In this document: in pieces, positions 10,593 through 21,284 of the stretch
Position numbering within the stretch: the first letter of the stretch is position 1
How the letters are laid out: each line of letters starts with the position of its first letter
Source of the DNA: Scolanthus callimorphus
Taxonomy: Eukaryota; Cnidaria; Anthozoa; Actiniaria; Edwardsiidae
Direction: 5' to 3'
Assembly: GCA_033964015.1 (NCBI GenBank)
Contig: JAWWUD010000105.1
Coordinates: 248,001-312,000 of the forward strand
DNA length: 64,000 nucleotides
Notes under the pieces: generated by a model
What the model was told of the DNA's origin: nothing
Database searches by the model: none
The model's input: the letters and a program-made list of their open reading frames with translations, nothing else
Made by a program: the position numbers and the translations under genes

Positions 10593-12479
10593 TCACCTGA
10601 ATAATAAACATACTTTTTTTTACTTGCCAATCTATTTGGATAAATATCCATGTACTCTATGTATAGTACACGATGCCAAATAAAACAATTTATCTTTGTT
10701 TATCTTTGTCTTATCCACTTCGTAAATCGTCTAGCTCCCCCACCCAGCCCCCTAACATTTTTCGTGGAATCGTCAATACACGTGGGGCGTGTAATTAGCA
10801 TAATTAGCTGTCACGCAATGTTGAGCTTGTTCATGCAATCGCTGTTCAAGTTGCGAATGGACAGCCTATATTCGACTTTTTAGTAACAAGAGAAGATAAA
10901 AATGCTCTGCCTTCATTTCAAGCAATTGAAAACTAATTTTCGAGGTAAGAGTTTGTTCATTTTAGTAACACGATTATGTGGAAACATTGACCTCTGGATG
11001 TTCGCTGTGTCCGCTGTGCGTGTTGACATGATTCTGTGAATCACGTTCCTCCCATTTCATGGCTACGCGTGAATTTGGGCATTCCCAGCTATATCTGCTT
11101 GCAAATAGTTCTTAGAATTATCAAGTACAGAGCAGAAAGAAAGGAAATGATCTTTTTATCAGGTAAAGTTCACTTTCCTGCGTTCGCGTAAAACACTTGA
11201 CCTCGACCAATTCCATTTTCAATGTCACTCGTAATTTTCTGCTGAAATAATCCCATTTCAGAAAGAAATTCAAACTTTTCCTGCTATAGCATTCCTCTCT
11301 TTGTATTTTGAAGGGGTTATATGAATAAAGCTACTCTTTAGTCGCGAAAACTCGGCATTATTCTGAGATTTTACGCTCGGCTCGGAAGTCAACGAAGTGA
11401 CAATTTAATGGAAATCTCAAATTTTACAACAAATTCAGCGAATAATTTCGGAGCGCTCCCTCAAAAACCCAAGACAATTTTTATATGACGTTCAAGAACA
11501 ACATATGAACACTTTGTAGCCTGACGCACAGGATGATCGGAGATTAGCCACTACTAGAAATAATTATTTTTGTTTTCAAGGTAAAATCACTGTTGCATCG
11601 CTAGTTGGAAATTCCTCTCCAAAAATGTATTCCTAGACTTTTAAAAAGATAAATAGATAATTAATTCTGCTGCTTGTGAGCTGATTAGGGTCTATTTTCT
11701 CGGAATTAGGTGTTTATTTGGCGGTATTCGAGCTCCTTGTGTTCACGCGAGGAACTTTTTGAGATCAAGTATTTTGGCTACCTCGTGCGGCTTTTTTCAG
11801 GGCTCGAGGCCGCGAAATCGATTTTCTCATTTAATCCTTAAATTCCTTCGTATTTCGCAAAATAAACACCAGAACGTTGCTAAACTCATTAATATCTACC
11901 TGTAAACCTAAAATAAAGGTAGATTGGTTTTTCATCACTGGCCAAGAATTTTGATTTTGGTCTGGTTTTTCCTGACATTGGCTCTTAAAAGTGAAAAATG
12001 CACTATCACACAGGGGAACGTTTCATTGTTTGAAAGCCATCCTCATGGTAACCAGGGAGGACTGCTGGCCATAGCAAGATATGAACAAATAGATTGCTTT
12101 GTTCTCTTTTTTGGATATATGTGATTGCGTGACTGGGGAAGCAGCATATCAGGGGCCAATATTAATGTAGTACAGTAAAAAACCTCAATTATCACTTCTA
12201 ATACATCACATGCAACAAAGTGATGAAAAACCAGCTTAAAACAAACAAGTTTTATAATGTTTTCTCCGATTTTGCCAGCTAATTCAATATGACAGGATGA
12301 TAATATTATTAGTGAGGCTCAGCATGATAGGAATACTTGTGTGATACTTCTTCTAGATGTTCCACAATAATACAATAATAAATATTCATTAGCAACGAAA
12401 TTTTAGGCACAATTTAGCAGGCAATATTCTCGAAAATATGCCACCGATCACTTTGACATAAAAAGAAATACTTAGTAAT
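10593..12479. other. AT-rich DNA, no gene recognised
   Basis: I see nothing convincing on either strand. A weak exon-like stretch ends at ttttcgag|gtaagag near 10944, but the reading frame before it is short and unsupported. Confidence 0.45.
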
Positions 12480-12503
12480 AAGTTCGATACGCGTATCGAA
12501 CTT
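12480..12503. repeat. Perfect 24-bp palindrome
   Basis: AAGTTCGATACG is followed immediately by its exact reverse complement, with no loop. It sits in otherwise unremarkable AT-rich DNA. It could be a dimeric protein-binding site or the relic of a hairpin element. Confidence 0.7.
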
Positions 12504-12719
12504 TTAACATGCTTGCCGAGTGTGAAATTCAATAAAAATTTTACCAGAGACCAAACTGAGTAAAAGTGTGGTCATACTTCCAAGAAATAATCGGAAAATT
12601 TTGTCCGATTTTGGGGCTAATAAAACCCAAAAAGAATAAACAAGGAAAGGACGATAAAACTAGTCCAAATGTCCGAACTGTGATACTCTTTCTACGATTA
12701 CGGGAAATTCACTGTCAAC

Positions 12720-12835
12720 TTAGAGAATTCATTGGGCCGGTTTTATGTTATTCGACTTTTTCAGGCTCCAAAATGGCAAAGCTATTTATGCCGCAAATAT
12801 TTCCTTGAAGAAAGAATGGCTAATATCTGCGGAAT
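12720..12835 (+). repeat. Dispersed repeat, inverted partner at 41395-41525
   Basis: The segment GAGAATTCATTGGGCC through ATGGCTAATATCTG matches the reverse complement of 41395-41525 with scattered differences (shared blocks include TTATGCCGCAAATATTTCC and GGCTAATATCTG). The 41-kb partner is itself part of sequence related to the 30098-31171 inverted-repeat element, so this is probably a fragment of that mobile family. Confidence 0.55.
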
Positions 12836-13204
12836 TAAGAAATCCTTGCCGCCCGAATAATCTACAAACCCAAGGCAATGTACCAGCCAAATTTCACTTC
12901 TTAGAATGCTTCCGATTTTGTTTCGCATGTGTTCAAGGAAACTGCAAAATTTGAGAAATTATATTATAAATCTTCCGTTTGTTAAAAAACTTACACTTTT
13001 CGCCTCTGACACAAATCTCATATGTAAAATTTTTGATACTTCCGTAAATTATTCTTGAATATATACCAAAAAAACCCTCCAAGTCTTGAGTTCCTTTAAG
13101 TATTTTAAGGCACCGAGAAAAAATGCTAAACTTTTTTCGGTTTGCTCGAGCCGGTTTTTGTCATTGTACTTGAGATATTACCATACCTCATTACCACACT
13201 CGGT

Positions 13205-13339
13205 AATCTTTCTCCGCCATTGATAACCAAACAAGACAGGTTCCTAAGATGCAATGCACATGTCCGGCAGAATACTCCTCTGCTTGATGAAATATGCCGA
13301 AAAGCTAATCACACAATAGAGGCAATTAGGTCACAATGA
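13205..13339 (+). CDS. Possible exon of unknown gene
   Basis: The frame ending at TGA 13337-13339 reads NLSPPLITKQDRFLRCNAHV, then RQNTPLLDEICRKANHTIEA, which has protein-like composition unlike the surrounding AT-rich DNA. No strong acceptor was found; gtacttgag at about 13170 is one possibility. It could be part of the same gene as 13713-14151 or an old transposon remnant. I do not recognise the sequence. Confidence 0.25.
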   Translation, partial: NLSPPLITKQDRFLRCNAHVRQNTPLLDEICRKANHTIEAIRSQ

Positions 13340-13426
13340 ACTGAAACCCAACTCTGCTGAAGAATACTTTCTTTTTAAAATAGTCCCTGCGGGGTTATGT
13401 TTTAGAAGCCGTTTACAGAACTCGCG

Positions 13427-13494
13427 TCCGTGCTGTATCGGGTCTACAAACACTCTCCCTGCGCGCTCGTGTTTGTAAACCCGATACAGCACGG
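13427..13494. repeat. GC-rich hairpin
   Basis: CCGTGCTGTATCGGG and TACAAACAC pair with GTGTTTGTA and CCCGATACAGCACGG, leaving a loop of about 15 bases. This is a small foldback element next to a (TCTA)n microsatellite. Confidence 0.7.
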
Positions 13495-13509
13495 CTGCTC
13501 ATTCTTCAA

Positions 13510-13550
13510 ACTTTACATCTATCTATCTAATCTATCTATCTATATCTCAC
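13510..13550. repeat. (TCTA)n microsatellite
   Basis: An interrupted TCTA tandem tract follows the 13427 hairpin. The LINE at 7951 ends in the same tetramer, but no LINE sequence is attached here. Confidence 0.75.
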
Positions 13551-13712
13551 GCAATGAAAAGTCTGAATGGGCGCTAAAATGCAAATAGCAGCGCGAAAAG
13601 TAGCGATCGCAGTCGTTTATTCGGCGTTGGGAATCTCTACACGGTCTTCATTTTCAGCCTTATTTGTAAAGTCATATCTTTTATTAACTTCGATGTTTAC
13701 CTTTGTATTTAG

Positions 13713-13817
13713 GTCTTGTCAAGCAATGCAAATCCTGAAGCGATGTTAAAGGCCAAACACATGAGGGATATTTTGAAACTAACAGGGAGGTTCATCAAGG
13801 AGTGCGTTCAAAACCAG
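13713..13817 (+). CDS. Internal exon of an unknown gene
   Basis: Exactly 35 codons lie between an acceptor (tttgtatttag) and a donor (CAG|gtagaa), phase 0 at both ends. The product contains VLSSNANPEAMLKAKHMRDI, then LKLTGRFIKECVQNQ, which looks like a soluble amphipathic helix. The next candidate exon (14065) is in the same phase after a 247-bp intron. No family recognised. The gene's 5' part is not visible in this window. Confidence 0.45.
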
Positions 13818-14064
13818 GTAGAAGTCCTTTTCACATTTTCATTTCAGTTTGTTGAAATTGTTATTGCTACCAATGTCATGATCATGATTGCTTGATCCTC
13901 AGCAGCAATTTATCGCATCGCAGCGAGCGGAAAGCACATGCGTGGCATGTAATTAATCCAAAGCCTTCTTTTTTCTGGCTAGCCAGCCAAAGCTTTTGAA
14001 GAGCTCAATTTTGTCAAACCACGACTCTGGGACTTTATACCACTTCCTTTTTCAATTCCTACAG

Positions 14065-14151
14065 AGCCTTTTTCTCGTCGCACTAGTTGGCCAGAGATCG
14101 CAAGACTCTGGACACAAGATCAGGGTGCGATTGGCATGCGCTCTCTACTGA
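14065..14151 (+). CDS. Possible terminal exon following 13713-13817
   Basis: A long pyrimidine tract (cacttcctttttcaattcctacag) precedes 28 codons ending in TGA at 14149. The product is SLFLVALVGQRSQDSGHKIR then VRLACALY. It is phase-compatible with the exon at 13713-13817. The evidence is splice signals only and no homology is claimed. Confidence 0.35.
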   Translation, partial: SLFLVALVGQRSQDSGHKIRVRLACALY

Positions 14152-14512
14152 CATGTCAGTACCTTGAGTGCAGTGTGATGCCTTTTGCAACGCCAGTTAT
14201 TATCTTGTTTGTGTCGTGCGCAACCCTGTGCCCGCGCGTTTGTGTGCATATACACGGTTTTGTAACGGTTTTTAGTCGCCCTGAAAGGTTGGGATATTAT
14301 GCCTTTTTCTTGTGGTTTCCCCTTCCCTATCATCAAAGAAACACAGTCCCAATGGTTCGGAAAACGTGGAATAAGTTAGCATTTCTCTGCCGTTATCAAC
14401 AAATCAATAAAAGAATGGAACACATTCTATGTGGGGAACCCTGAATGCCGTAAAACAGTGGAGTTTCGGTTCCTTCTTGCATGGATGATTACTTAATAGT
14501 GCTCTGCATATA

Positions 14513-15242
14513 ATGTTACTTTTTCATGTTTGTCTCATTCTATTGCGAAGTTTCATGTCATCTGTAAGTTCCCTAGAACTAACATCAATCCTTCAGCCGG
14601 TTTTATGGAGTAATCAACCCGGTGGGGTCAAGGAACTGACATCTTCAGGTCGGACGAATGTGAAATCGATTAGGACGTCATTACGCTTAACACCAAAACT
14701 CTGTCAACTTACGCAAACCTGCATGTTAGCCGCGCTAGTTTTACTGGCCGGTGACATATCTCCGAACCAAGGATGGTCATGCTCACGCAACCAAGGGGAA
14801 ATATCTGGTTTTGCAAACTGTTTGGTGACTAATACTCGCAGCTTTAAAAGCCTCCACAAAGCACCTAGTGGAGAACGCTTTTGCAATCTTCATAAGTTCC
14901 ACGAACTTGTCTATTCCGAAGACGCGGATTTGATCGAGGACAAGGAAATACTACCGAGTGGCTATGTACAGGAAGGACAAAGAGTATAATCGAGCGGGTG
15001 GAGTTCTATTGGCTGTCAAAACCGATTCGTTTATTTCATCACGCGAAATGAAGAACCTGAGCTCGGACCTAGAAGTGATTTCGGTAGAACTGATCACTAC
15101 TTCAAACCACAAATTACTTGCTTGTTGTGTTTACAGTCCCAGCGAACCTGACAGGAAGTGGCTGGACTCTTTCGATGTTTATTTATCGAATTTAGAATTG
15201 AGTTACGAAAATACGTTAATATGCGGAGACTTGAACCTGTGA
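14513..15242 (+). pseudogene. LINE ORF2 N-terminal/endonuclease fragment
   Basis: Two overlapping frames carry recognisable non-LTR retrotransposon motifs. LVLLAGDISPNQGW corresponds to the conserved LLLSGDxxPNPGP leader. HELVYSEDADLIED, EILPSGY and then (shifted frame, from about 14958) NRAGGVLLAVKTDSF, ELITTSNHKLLACCVYSP and NTLICGDLNL belong to the endonuclease. The usual ISETWL stretch is deleted between DADLI and EILPSGY, the leader has Gln in place of the second Pro, and the domain ends abruptly after GDLNL. The copy is dead. It covers a different part of ORF2 from the LINE at 8109, so the two cannot be compared directly. Confidence 0.75.
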
Positions 15243-15292
15243 CTTATGTCCATGATTAGTTATTTATGTGTGAATGCTGTACTAGTATATGG

Positions 15293-15605
15293 GGTAGAGC
15301 CCACAAATGTAATAACTAACCACAAATGTAATAAACCCACAAATGTAATAACAGGCTGCCCACAAATGTAATAACTTATTACATTTGTGGGCAACCTGTT
15401 ATTACATTTGTGGGTTTATTACATTTGTGGGTAGTTATTACTCACAAATGTAATAACAGGGTTACCCACAAATGTAATAAACCCACAATTGTAATAACGG
15501 TTTATCCACAAATGTAATACACCCAAAAGTGTAATATACCAACAAATAACACAAGGTTTCTACCAACTTGGCAACAAATCGCTTTCTCGAGGAAAAAAAC
15601 TTTGG
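15293..15605. repeat. Left terminal inverted repeat with 17-mer array
   Basis: Repeated CCCACAAATGTAATAA units lie in both orientations around 15350-15440, so the terminus is itself partly palindromic. They are followed by AACACAAGGTTTCTACCAAC, which matches the inner part of the right repeat in reverse complement. Confidence 0.8.
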
Positions 15606-15809
15606 ACTTGTTTGGACTTGAACTTGTTTTATTGCGAGCGAGCGTTAGCGAGCGAGCATACTAATCTCGACCCCTTGCAATTATGACGTGGGTTACCTGT
15701 GGTGCACGATAATTTTCTAGGCGAAGTGATTTTGGGTTCCGTGGCCCATTACCCCACCCCTCACAGTCCTTTTGTTTGCCCGGTGAGTTAGCGAGCCATT
15801 CACGTCAAG

Positions 15810-15858
15810 ATGGATTCACCATTTGTCGATCGGTTTAAAGAAATGCTGTTTAGTTTCG
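15810..15858 (+). CDS. Candidate first coding exon inside the TIR element
   Basis: ATG in a purine-rich context (cgtcaagATGG) opens MDSPFVDRFKEMLFSF and stops at a strong donor, TTCG|gtaagta. The 200 bp upstream are GC-richer than the surroundings, as in a promoter or 5'UTR. Splicing to 16399 would complete a 21-residue peptide. It may equally be the captured first exon of a host gene. Confidence 0.4.
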
Positions 15859-16398
15859 GTAAGTAACAGTCATTAATTGCTTTTGTCAGTCTTAATTGCA
15901 TTTGTAGATGTTTTTAAAGTGTATTTTGACAACCATTTCACGAAAGATTTGCCGAAAATTTCCTCAACTTAAGCTGCTCGGTCATAGAGAGGGGAGAATT
16001 CTCCAGAAGAAACTTAGCTTTTATTGAGTTTTAGTTCCCTGTGAGCAGAGGCTACTTTTTATTTCGCTGCGTTTTCTTTTACTTAAATGTTTTCTTGGTT
16101 TTTACAACTAAAGTAGTGGCGCAAAAGTAGTGGCCTTTGCTTGCAGGGAATAAGCTTTATAGCTAATGTGAATCTTACAAGTAGTTGAATAATGTTTCAA
16201 TGGTGAAATTTCTCCAAAACATGGCTGTTAAGTTATAAAGTTATAAATTTATATCAAGAAATAGGGGGACTTCTAACCCAATCAGTATCCAATAGTATCC
16301 ACTTCCTGCAAACAGTGTGATGGTAAATAAACTTGAATGATTGAGTGGTATTTTTATGTGTGCTCACATTTGGATTTTTTTATATTTTCTTTTTGTAG

Positions 16399-16415
16399 AC
16401 TTTACCCAAGAATAA
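16399..16415 (+). CDS. Candidate second exon of the micro-ORF
   Basis: A strong acceptor (tattttctttttgtag) joins in phase 1 to the 15810 exon, adding DFTQE and TAA. This is a prediction from splice signals alone. Confidence 0.3.
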
Positions 16416-17154
16416 TTCCAGTGATGTTTAACTAGCCATCCTAAAAAAAAACTGCTAAGCGATTACAATTGCAACCACATTATTCGGGAATAATAAACAA
16501 GAAAATCTGATGGATATATATATCCAATATTGCTGGTGGTGATCTTTATTAATCTGGGGCATGGAAACTTTAATTAAAAGCTATTTCTGAAATTATATAA
16601 ATGTTTCTTTTTTATTGTATTCTTACAATTCATCCCCATTTTTGATTGTCTAAATTTCTGGCAAATTTTTATTGTCTTTTAAGCACACCAAGAGAATATT
16701 TATCTCATATTCAATCTAAACCTCAGCTACATACAGAGGATATTACATGGCCATGCGGAAATACAAGAAGATAAAATTTGTATCTCCCAGTGGTCATGTA
16801 TTATTCTGTTTGTTATATAAACAAATTGTAAGTTTATTTGAGTAAAGCCTAAAACACCAGCATGGATCACAGGCAAGTGTGTTAAACAAAATGATGATGA
16901 AAAAAATCCTTTGCCTTGGATATTGCTCTTCTGATGATTTCTATTGGTTGATTAGCATACCATACTGAGGAGCTGTGGCCGCAGGATTCCTGTATTTAAG
17001 CCTGGGCACAAGAGGTGTGCTCGGGGGAATCCGCCATCTTGGTTATAACAGTTACGTGGCCCCGATATACTGGCCACAGAGCCACAGTCTGTTGCTGCGA
17101 GCACTTCACTTTCTATTAGAAACTTCTAGTTTAAACATATTATACCACGTAACA

Positions 17155-17410
17155 GCTGCTCCAGAGGGGAGCACACTGGCTGTATATTCCGCCCACTAGT
17201 TCCAGTAGTATTATCCGTGCTCACTGGAGCTGTGGCGTTCGGGCAATTGGTGGGAGATATTTGTTGTGGAAGTTGTTTCAGAGGGCGACCTCACTGGCTG
17301 CATATTCCGCCCACTTTTTCCAGTAGTGTTATTCGTGTTAACTGGGCAGCTATGCCGTTCGAACTATTGGTGAAGATATTTGTTGCGAAAGCTGTCCTAG
17401 AGGGCGTCAT
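17155..17410. repeat. Two-copy tandem duplication inside the TIR element
   Basis: A unit of about 120 bp (AGAGG..., CACTGGCTG, ATATTCCGCCCACT, TTGGTG...GATATTTGTTG) occurs twice in a row with substitutions. It explains the overlapping ORFs seen at 16975-17555, which I do not regard as genes. Confidence 0.65.
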
Positions 17411-18124
17411 GCCTCGTATATATCGGAACTCCCCGCGCCTCATACGTATCATTGAACGTCGCATGAGCAAGCAACCCATCCAAGCCGAAATGGAACGTTC
17501 AGCGGTATGCCAAACATCGGCGGCTCTTATTTACGCATGCGTATTTGCGTGTTGACTCGTGTACACAGCCAATCACAGTCCGTCTTGCACACACTTTGAA
17601 CTCCAAATTGTTGCATTTTGACGCCAAACTCCCCCCAAAATGCATTGATAATCACAGAGATTGATCTGGTAAACAGTTAGAGATGCAAGGAGACAAAAGG
17701 GACTGAACTGATAACAAAATGAGAAAAATATTTGCTAACTCTATGTTGCTTGTGTAGCCCGCGATTGTAGAGAGAACAATCTATTTTTTCAACTCAGTCA
17801 ATCAATCGGCCATCTACAAGCGTAAAATTCCAGGTTGGGTAACCACAAACTGCAGGATGATTATTTTAAAATTCACTGAAATGCCAGGCTTGATATCCCA
17901 AGCCGGCTCCAAAAGGGATACATTTGTTAGAAGAATAAACCATACAGTAAAAAGTGGGCTGTCTATGATTGGTTTCCTGTGAAGACATCGATGAAGTCAT
18001 ACCACATGACTAATATATATATCTGACAGTTCCCACCTGTCCATGCCCCCAAGGCGGCTTTCCATAAGTTCGGGCAAAGTCCCCATTGATGGGCTGAGTC
18101 AAATATCCAAATATGTTTCCATAA

Positions 18125-18369
18125 ACAAAGTTTTCTTTTCGAGAAAGTGACTTGCTGCCAATTTGGTAGTAACCCTGTGTTATTTGTGGGTACATTCCAT
18201 TTCTGGGTGTATTACATTTGTGGGTAACCCGTTATTACATTTGTGGGTTTATTACATTTGTGGGCAACCAGTTATTACATTTGTGGGTTTATTACATTTG
18301 TGGGGAACCTGTTATTACATTTGTGGGTTTATTACATTTGTGGGTAGTTATTACATTTGTGGGCTCTAC
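18125..18369. repeat. Right terminal inverted repeat with 17-mer array
   Basis: TTATTACATTTGTGGG units repeat about eight times, preceded by the reverse complement of the inner left repeat (TACCAAATTGGCAGCAAGTC). The translated frames across this array are artefacts of the repeat. Confidence 0.8.
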
Positions 18370-18711
18370 ATATGGCTCGGAGAGCTTTAGCGGTCTTCAT
18401 AAAACTGGGGATCCAATAGACAATGTTAGGGTGCCCAGTATCCGACCATCTTACCCCAGTATCCGGCCACGGTGTATTTTTAGTAAATGAATCGCGATTT
18501 TTGCATGACTTTCGATTGAAAGGATGTCTCACACTTAAACATGATTTAATACAGTTCGGGGTATTATATTGGACATTCTACAACGCTAGCGCGGTAGCCA
18601 GAAAGACAGAAAAAATTGAATGAGGCAGTATCATATTACTTGCTATTTTTTTCTTTGATTGTTATTTTTCCCCACATAAATCCTACACAAATGTTAAAAA
18701 GGTTAATAGCG

Positions 18712-18770
18712 GAGCCGAAGGCCCGCGCAAGCGGAGCACCACACCTAAGGGAAAAACGTATACCATTGAG
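18712..18770 (+). repeat. Solo copy of the A/B element 5' end motif
   Basis: TAGCGGAG, a GC hairpin, and AAGCGGAGCACCACACCTAAG resemble the first 55 bp of elements A (35282) and B (54022), with a shortened hairpin. A 3'-end motif of the same family lies downstream at 28601 in the same orientation, so a third, highly disrupted copy is possible. Confidence 0.5.
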
Positions 18771-19264
18771 TTGATTTTGAAACGTCAAGGGTAATTTAAT
18801 TCATTTTTTCATTTCATTGATAGCGCCATGCCTAACTGATTAGTGCGTTGAAAAGCAATCACCCCATAGATAATTGTGTCAAAGTTTGGTTGCCATAGGT
18901 GGTTCCTTTCGCGAGATATAATTTGTTTTCTTTTTTCTGTATAAAAACCTATAGCGCACGCCGTCCGTCCGTGTACACATGGAAACTGTACACATGGGAA
19001 AACTGTGTTATTTCTTTGAAAATTTAATATCTCGAAAAGGATCAAACATGAGAAAACCATTCTTGGAGAGAATTATATAGAGAAAAAGAGGCACATAATG
19101 CCTGGCTGACGTAACGTGACGTCATTACCAATCCCGTGAAACTTCTTTTGGCGGGAAATGTTGAGAGACGGCGCGCGCGCCTGCTCATATGGAGGATTGG
19201 GTACTTTTATTTTGAGAAGAAAATTATTCGACGCAGAAGCAACATTTATTTCACTTTCCTAGTA

Positions 19265-19525
19265 TATACCGTTTCCGGGAAACGTTGTCACCCAAAAAGC
19301 CTATAAGCTTGAAGCGCAAAGGATGATGGGGGTATTTAAACTGCTACTGTTTGATCTGAATTCAGACAGTTATCGCAACCACAGGTGAAATGATTAAATT
19401 TTAGCACATTTCCAAGCATGTTTGTTTCTAATATTTTACAGAAATTTAAATAAATCTTTACCCATACTCCCTAGCGCACCAAGCTTTAGGCTTTTTGGGT
19501 GACAACGTATCCCGGAAACGGTATA
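19265..19525. mobile_element. 261-bp MITE
   Basis: TATACCGTTTCCGGGAAACG and the following GTTGTCACCCAAAAAGCCTA are mirrored at the right end by TAGGCTTTTTGGGTGACAAC, then GTATCCCGGAAACGGTATA. The arms are about 65 bp. There is no coding capacity. Confidence 0.75.
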
Positions 19526-21284
19526 TTTTAACCATTTACCTGTGATGAGGTTAGAAGTCTGAGCTTTTTTGTATGCATTTTACAATCAAAGGGAGATGCA
19601 CGGCAGTCAAGCGGACTTAAGGTGGCCCGCGGGTAATTTTCTCAAAAATGCATTCCTTTTCAAATCATATTTTAAGCCCCTTGCAAACATCCGACCGATC
19701 TGATGTAAAACGCATATAATCATCAATGCTTCTAGTTTATGAATATTGAAACAAATATTAGATATTTATAATTAGGCAGGTGCGATGCACGTGCAGACAA
19801 AACCTCGTTTTTAACTCGTGGCTAGTTGCGTAGCAACAGCCAAAGAGTTATCGTGGTGACTCGATGTCACTCGCTCACTCACTCCTACGTTAGCACGATA
19901 TTAGCATAATTTATGCTGAAGTCATCCATCCAACGGGACTCTCGAGTTGCGGGACCATACGAGCTATCTGCGGGACATGGCGTAGCTAAAACTCAACCGA
20001 ACTCCTTGTTACCTTTATACTTTCGCCAACGTATATATAGGTCTCATGGCCACTAAATTTCTCCATGTGGGGTGTTACCTATCTTTGCAGAAAACTGATT
20101 TCTTTCAAATCGATATTTTTTTAGTCATCTTAAAACCTTCACTGTGTGAGGATTTTGATCCGCGCAAACCCAGATGCAGGGGGTTACAAAACGTGGGAAA
20201 ATGAAAAATACACTACCAATGACGTCATTAGCGCATGCGCAAATATCTAATTGTTTTAAAACGCTATTGTCTAGTTATTTTAAAACCTACATTTAACGAG
20301 GACCTTCCAGTGAAGCAAAGCCAACGTACCTAGTGCAGGGTTATGAATTCGGGGGGTGTCTAATTCCCACTTCCCAGAAATCCCAGTCCCATTTCAGTGC
20401 ATAATCTGCACACAAAAATAGAAACACCATTCCCCCGCGGCAACTCAACAGCAAGAAGACAATACAACGCGCGGGTCTCCTGCTTGGGGCACCAATTCGT
20501 GGTAAAAACAAGGACTAATGACCGACCTGCTCCCCCCTAAACCCTTCTGCTATACCACAGGGAACCCAAATCTAGCAATATATAGCGGGGGAGATCTGGG
20601 TTCTAGAATGGCACGACTCATCAATGTATTTCGTTCTTTTCCCGGAAATTCGACTGATTAGATGGCTGTTTTCTCGAAATAATAGAATGAATAACCAAGT
20701 CCATACTCGAGAACTCAAAGGCGATATTATCAAGTGGATCTGGTCGTGTTTGAGGTTTCTTCAGTAAAGTTAGAGCAGGAGTGCTTTGAGTTAATTACAG
20801 CGATGCCGAAACTCTATTGCTTTTCCAATCTTTTGAAAACATTTCAATCTGCACCACGTGACAGAAGCAAACTCGGGTTATGACCCCGTTATGACGGTGG
20901 ACTGTTATCGCCTATAAAGCTACGGATAGCACTATTTAGAATCCTTGAAATCACACAGAGACAGCAGAACAAAGGTAGGCATGATTCATGATTCATCGTA
21001 TTGGATCAGCAATTTCGGGCGTTTTATGGAGTATTACCATCGGGCATACGAGTTGTGTGTGTCAATACAAATTCAAACAGATTTAACTGAATACAAGGAT
21101 CATGAGCTTGGGCGCCCTGTGATATTATAAAAGGAAAATTACAGTGGCTTGAACATGAATTTTATTTTCTAATGTTAAAAACAATATGTTACTATTGCTG
21201 TACTTGTCAAGATATCCTTCTCGTCACTCGAAAATAATACTCATATCTTCACACCTCTATTTACATGTAATCCTCTATAAAAAT
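19526..21284. other. No gene recognised
   Basis: About 1.7 kb of mixed sequence. TTAAGGTGGCCCGCGGG at 19618 resembles a boundary motif seen elsewhere in the window. The short frame at 20945-21130 is not protein-like enough to report. Confidence 0.4.

Larger units (their letters stand above)
15293..18369. mobile_element. 3.08-kb TIR element with tandem-repeat termini
   Basis: The ends are inverted copies of each other: GTAGAGCCCACAAATGTAAT at the left and its complement at the right. The match runs inwards through tandem copies of a CCCACAAATGTAATAA(C) unit and then through non-tandem sequence (left to about 15605, right from about 18125). Both flanks carry ATATGG (15287-15292 and 18370-18375), a likely 6-bp target duplication, with a one-base uncertainty at the left edge. 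The interior has no transposase-like ORF. It holds a promoter-like GC-rich start, a spliced micro-ORF candidate and an internal tandem duplication. The superfamily is undetermined; a non-autonomous foldback type is likely. Confidence 0.8.

Noticed and set aside
14136..14444. 102-codon plus-strand frame
   Set aside because: No motif or splice support; it overlaps the better-supported short exon ending at 14151 in another frame.
15298..15540. CRISPR-like array of short repeats
   Set aside because: The units are nearly contiguous, occur in both orientations and have no unique spacers; they are the terminal repeat of a eukaryotic element.
18163..18490. Two overlapping frames with repeated FVG and HLW units
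   Set aside because: They are translations of the TTATTACATTTGTGGG array in the right terminal repeat.
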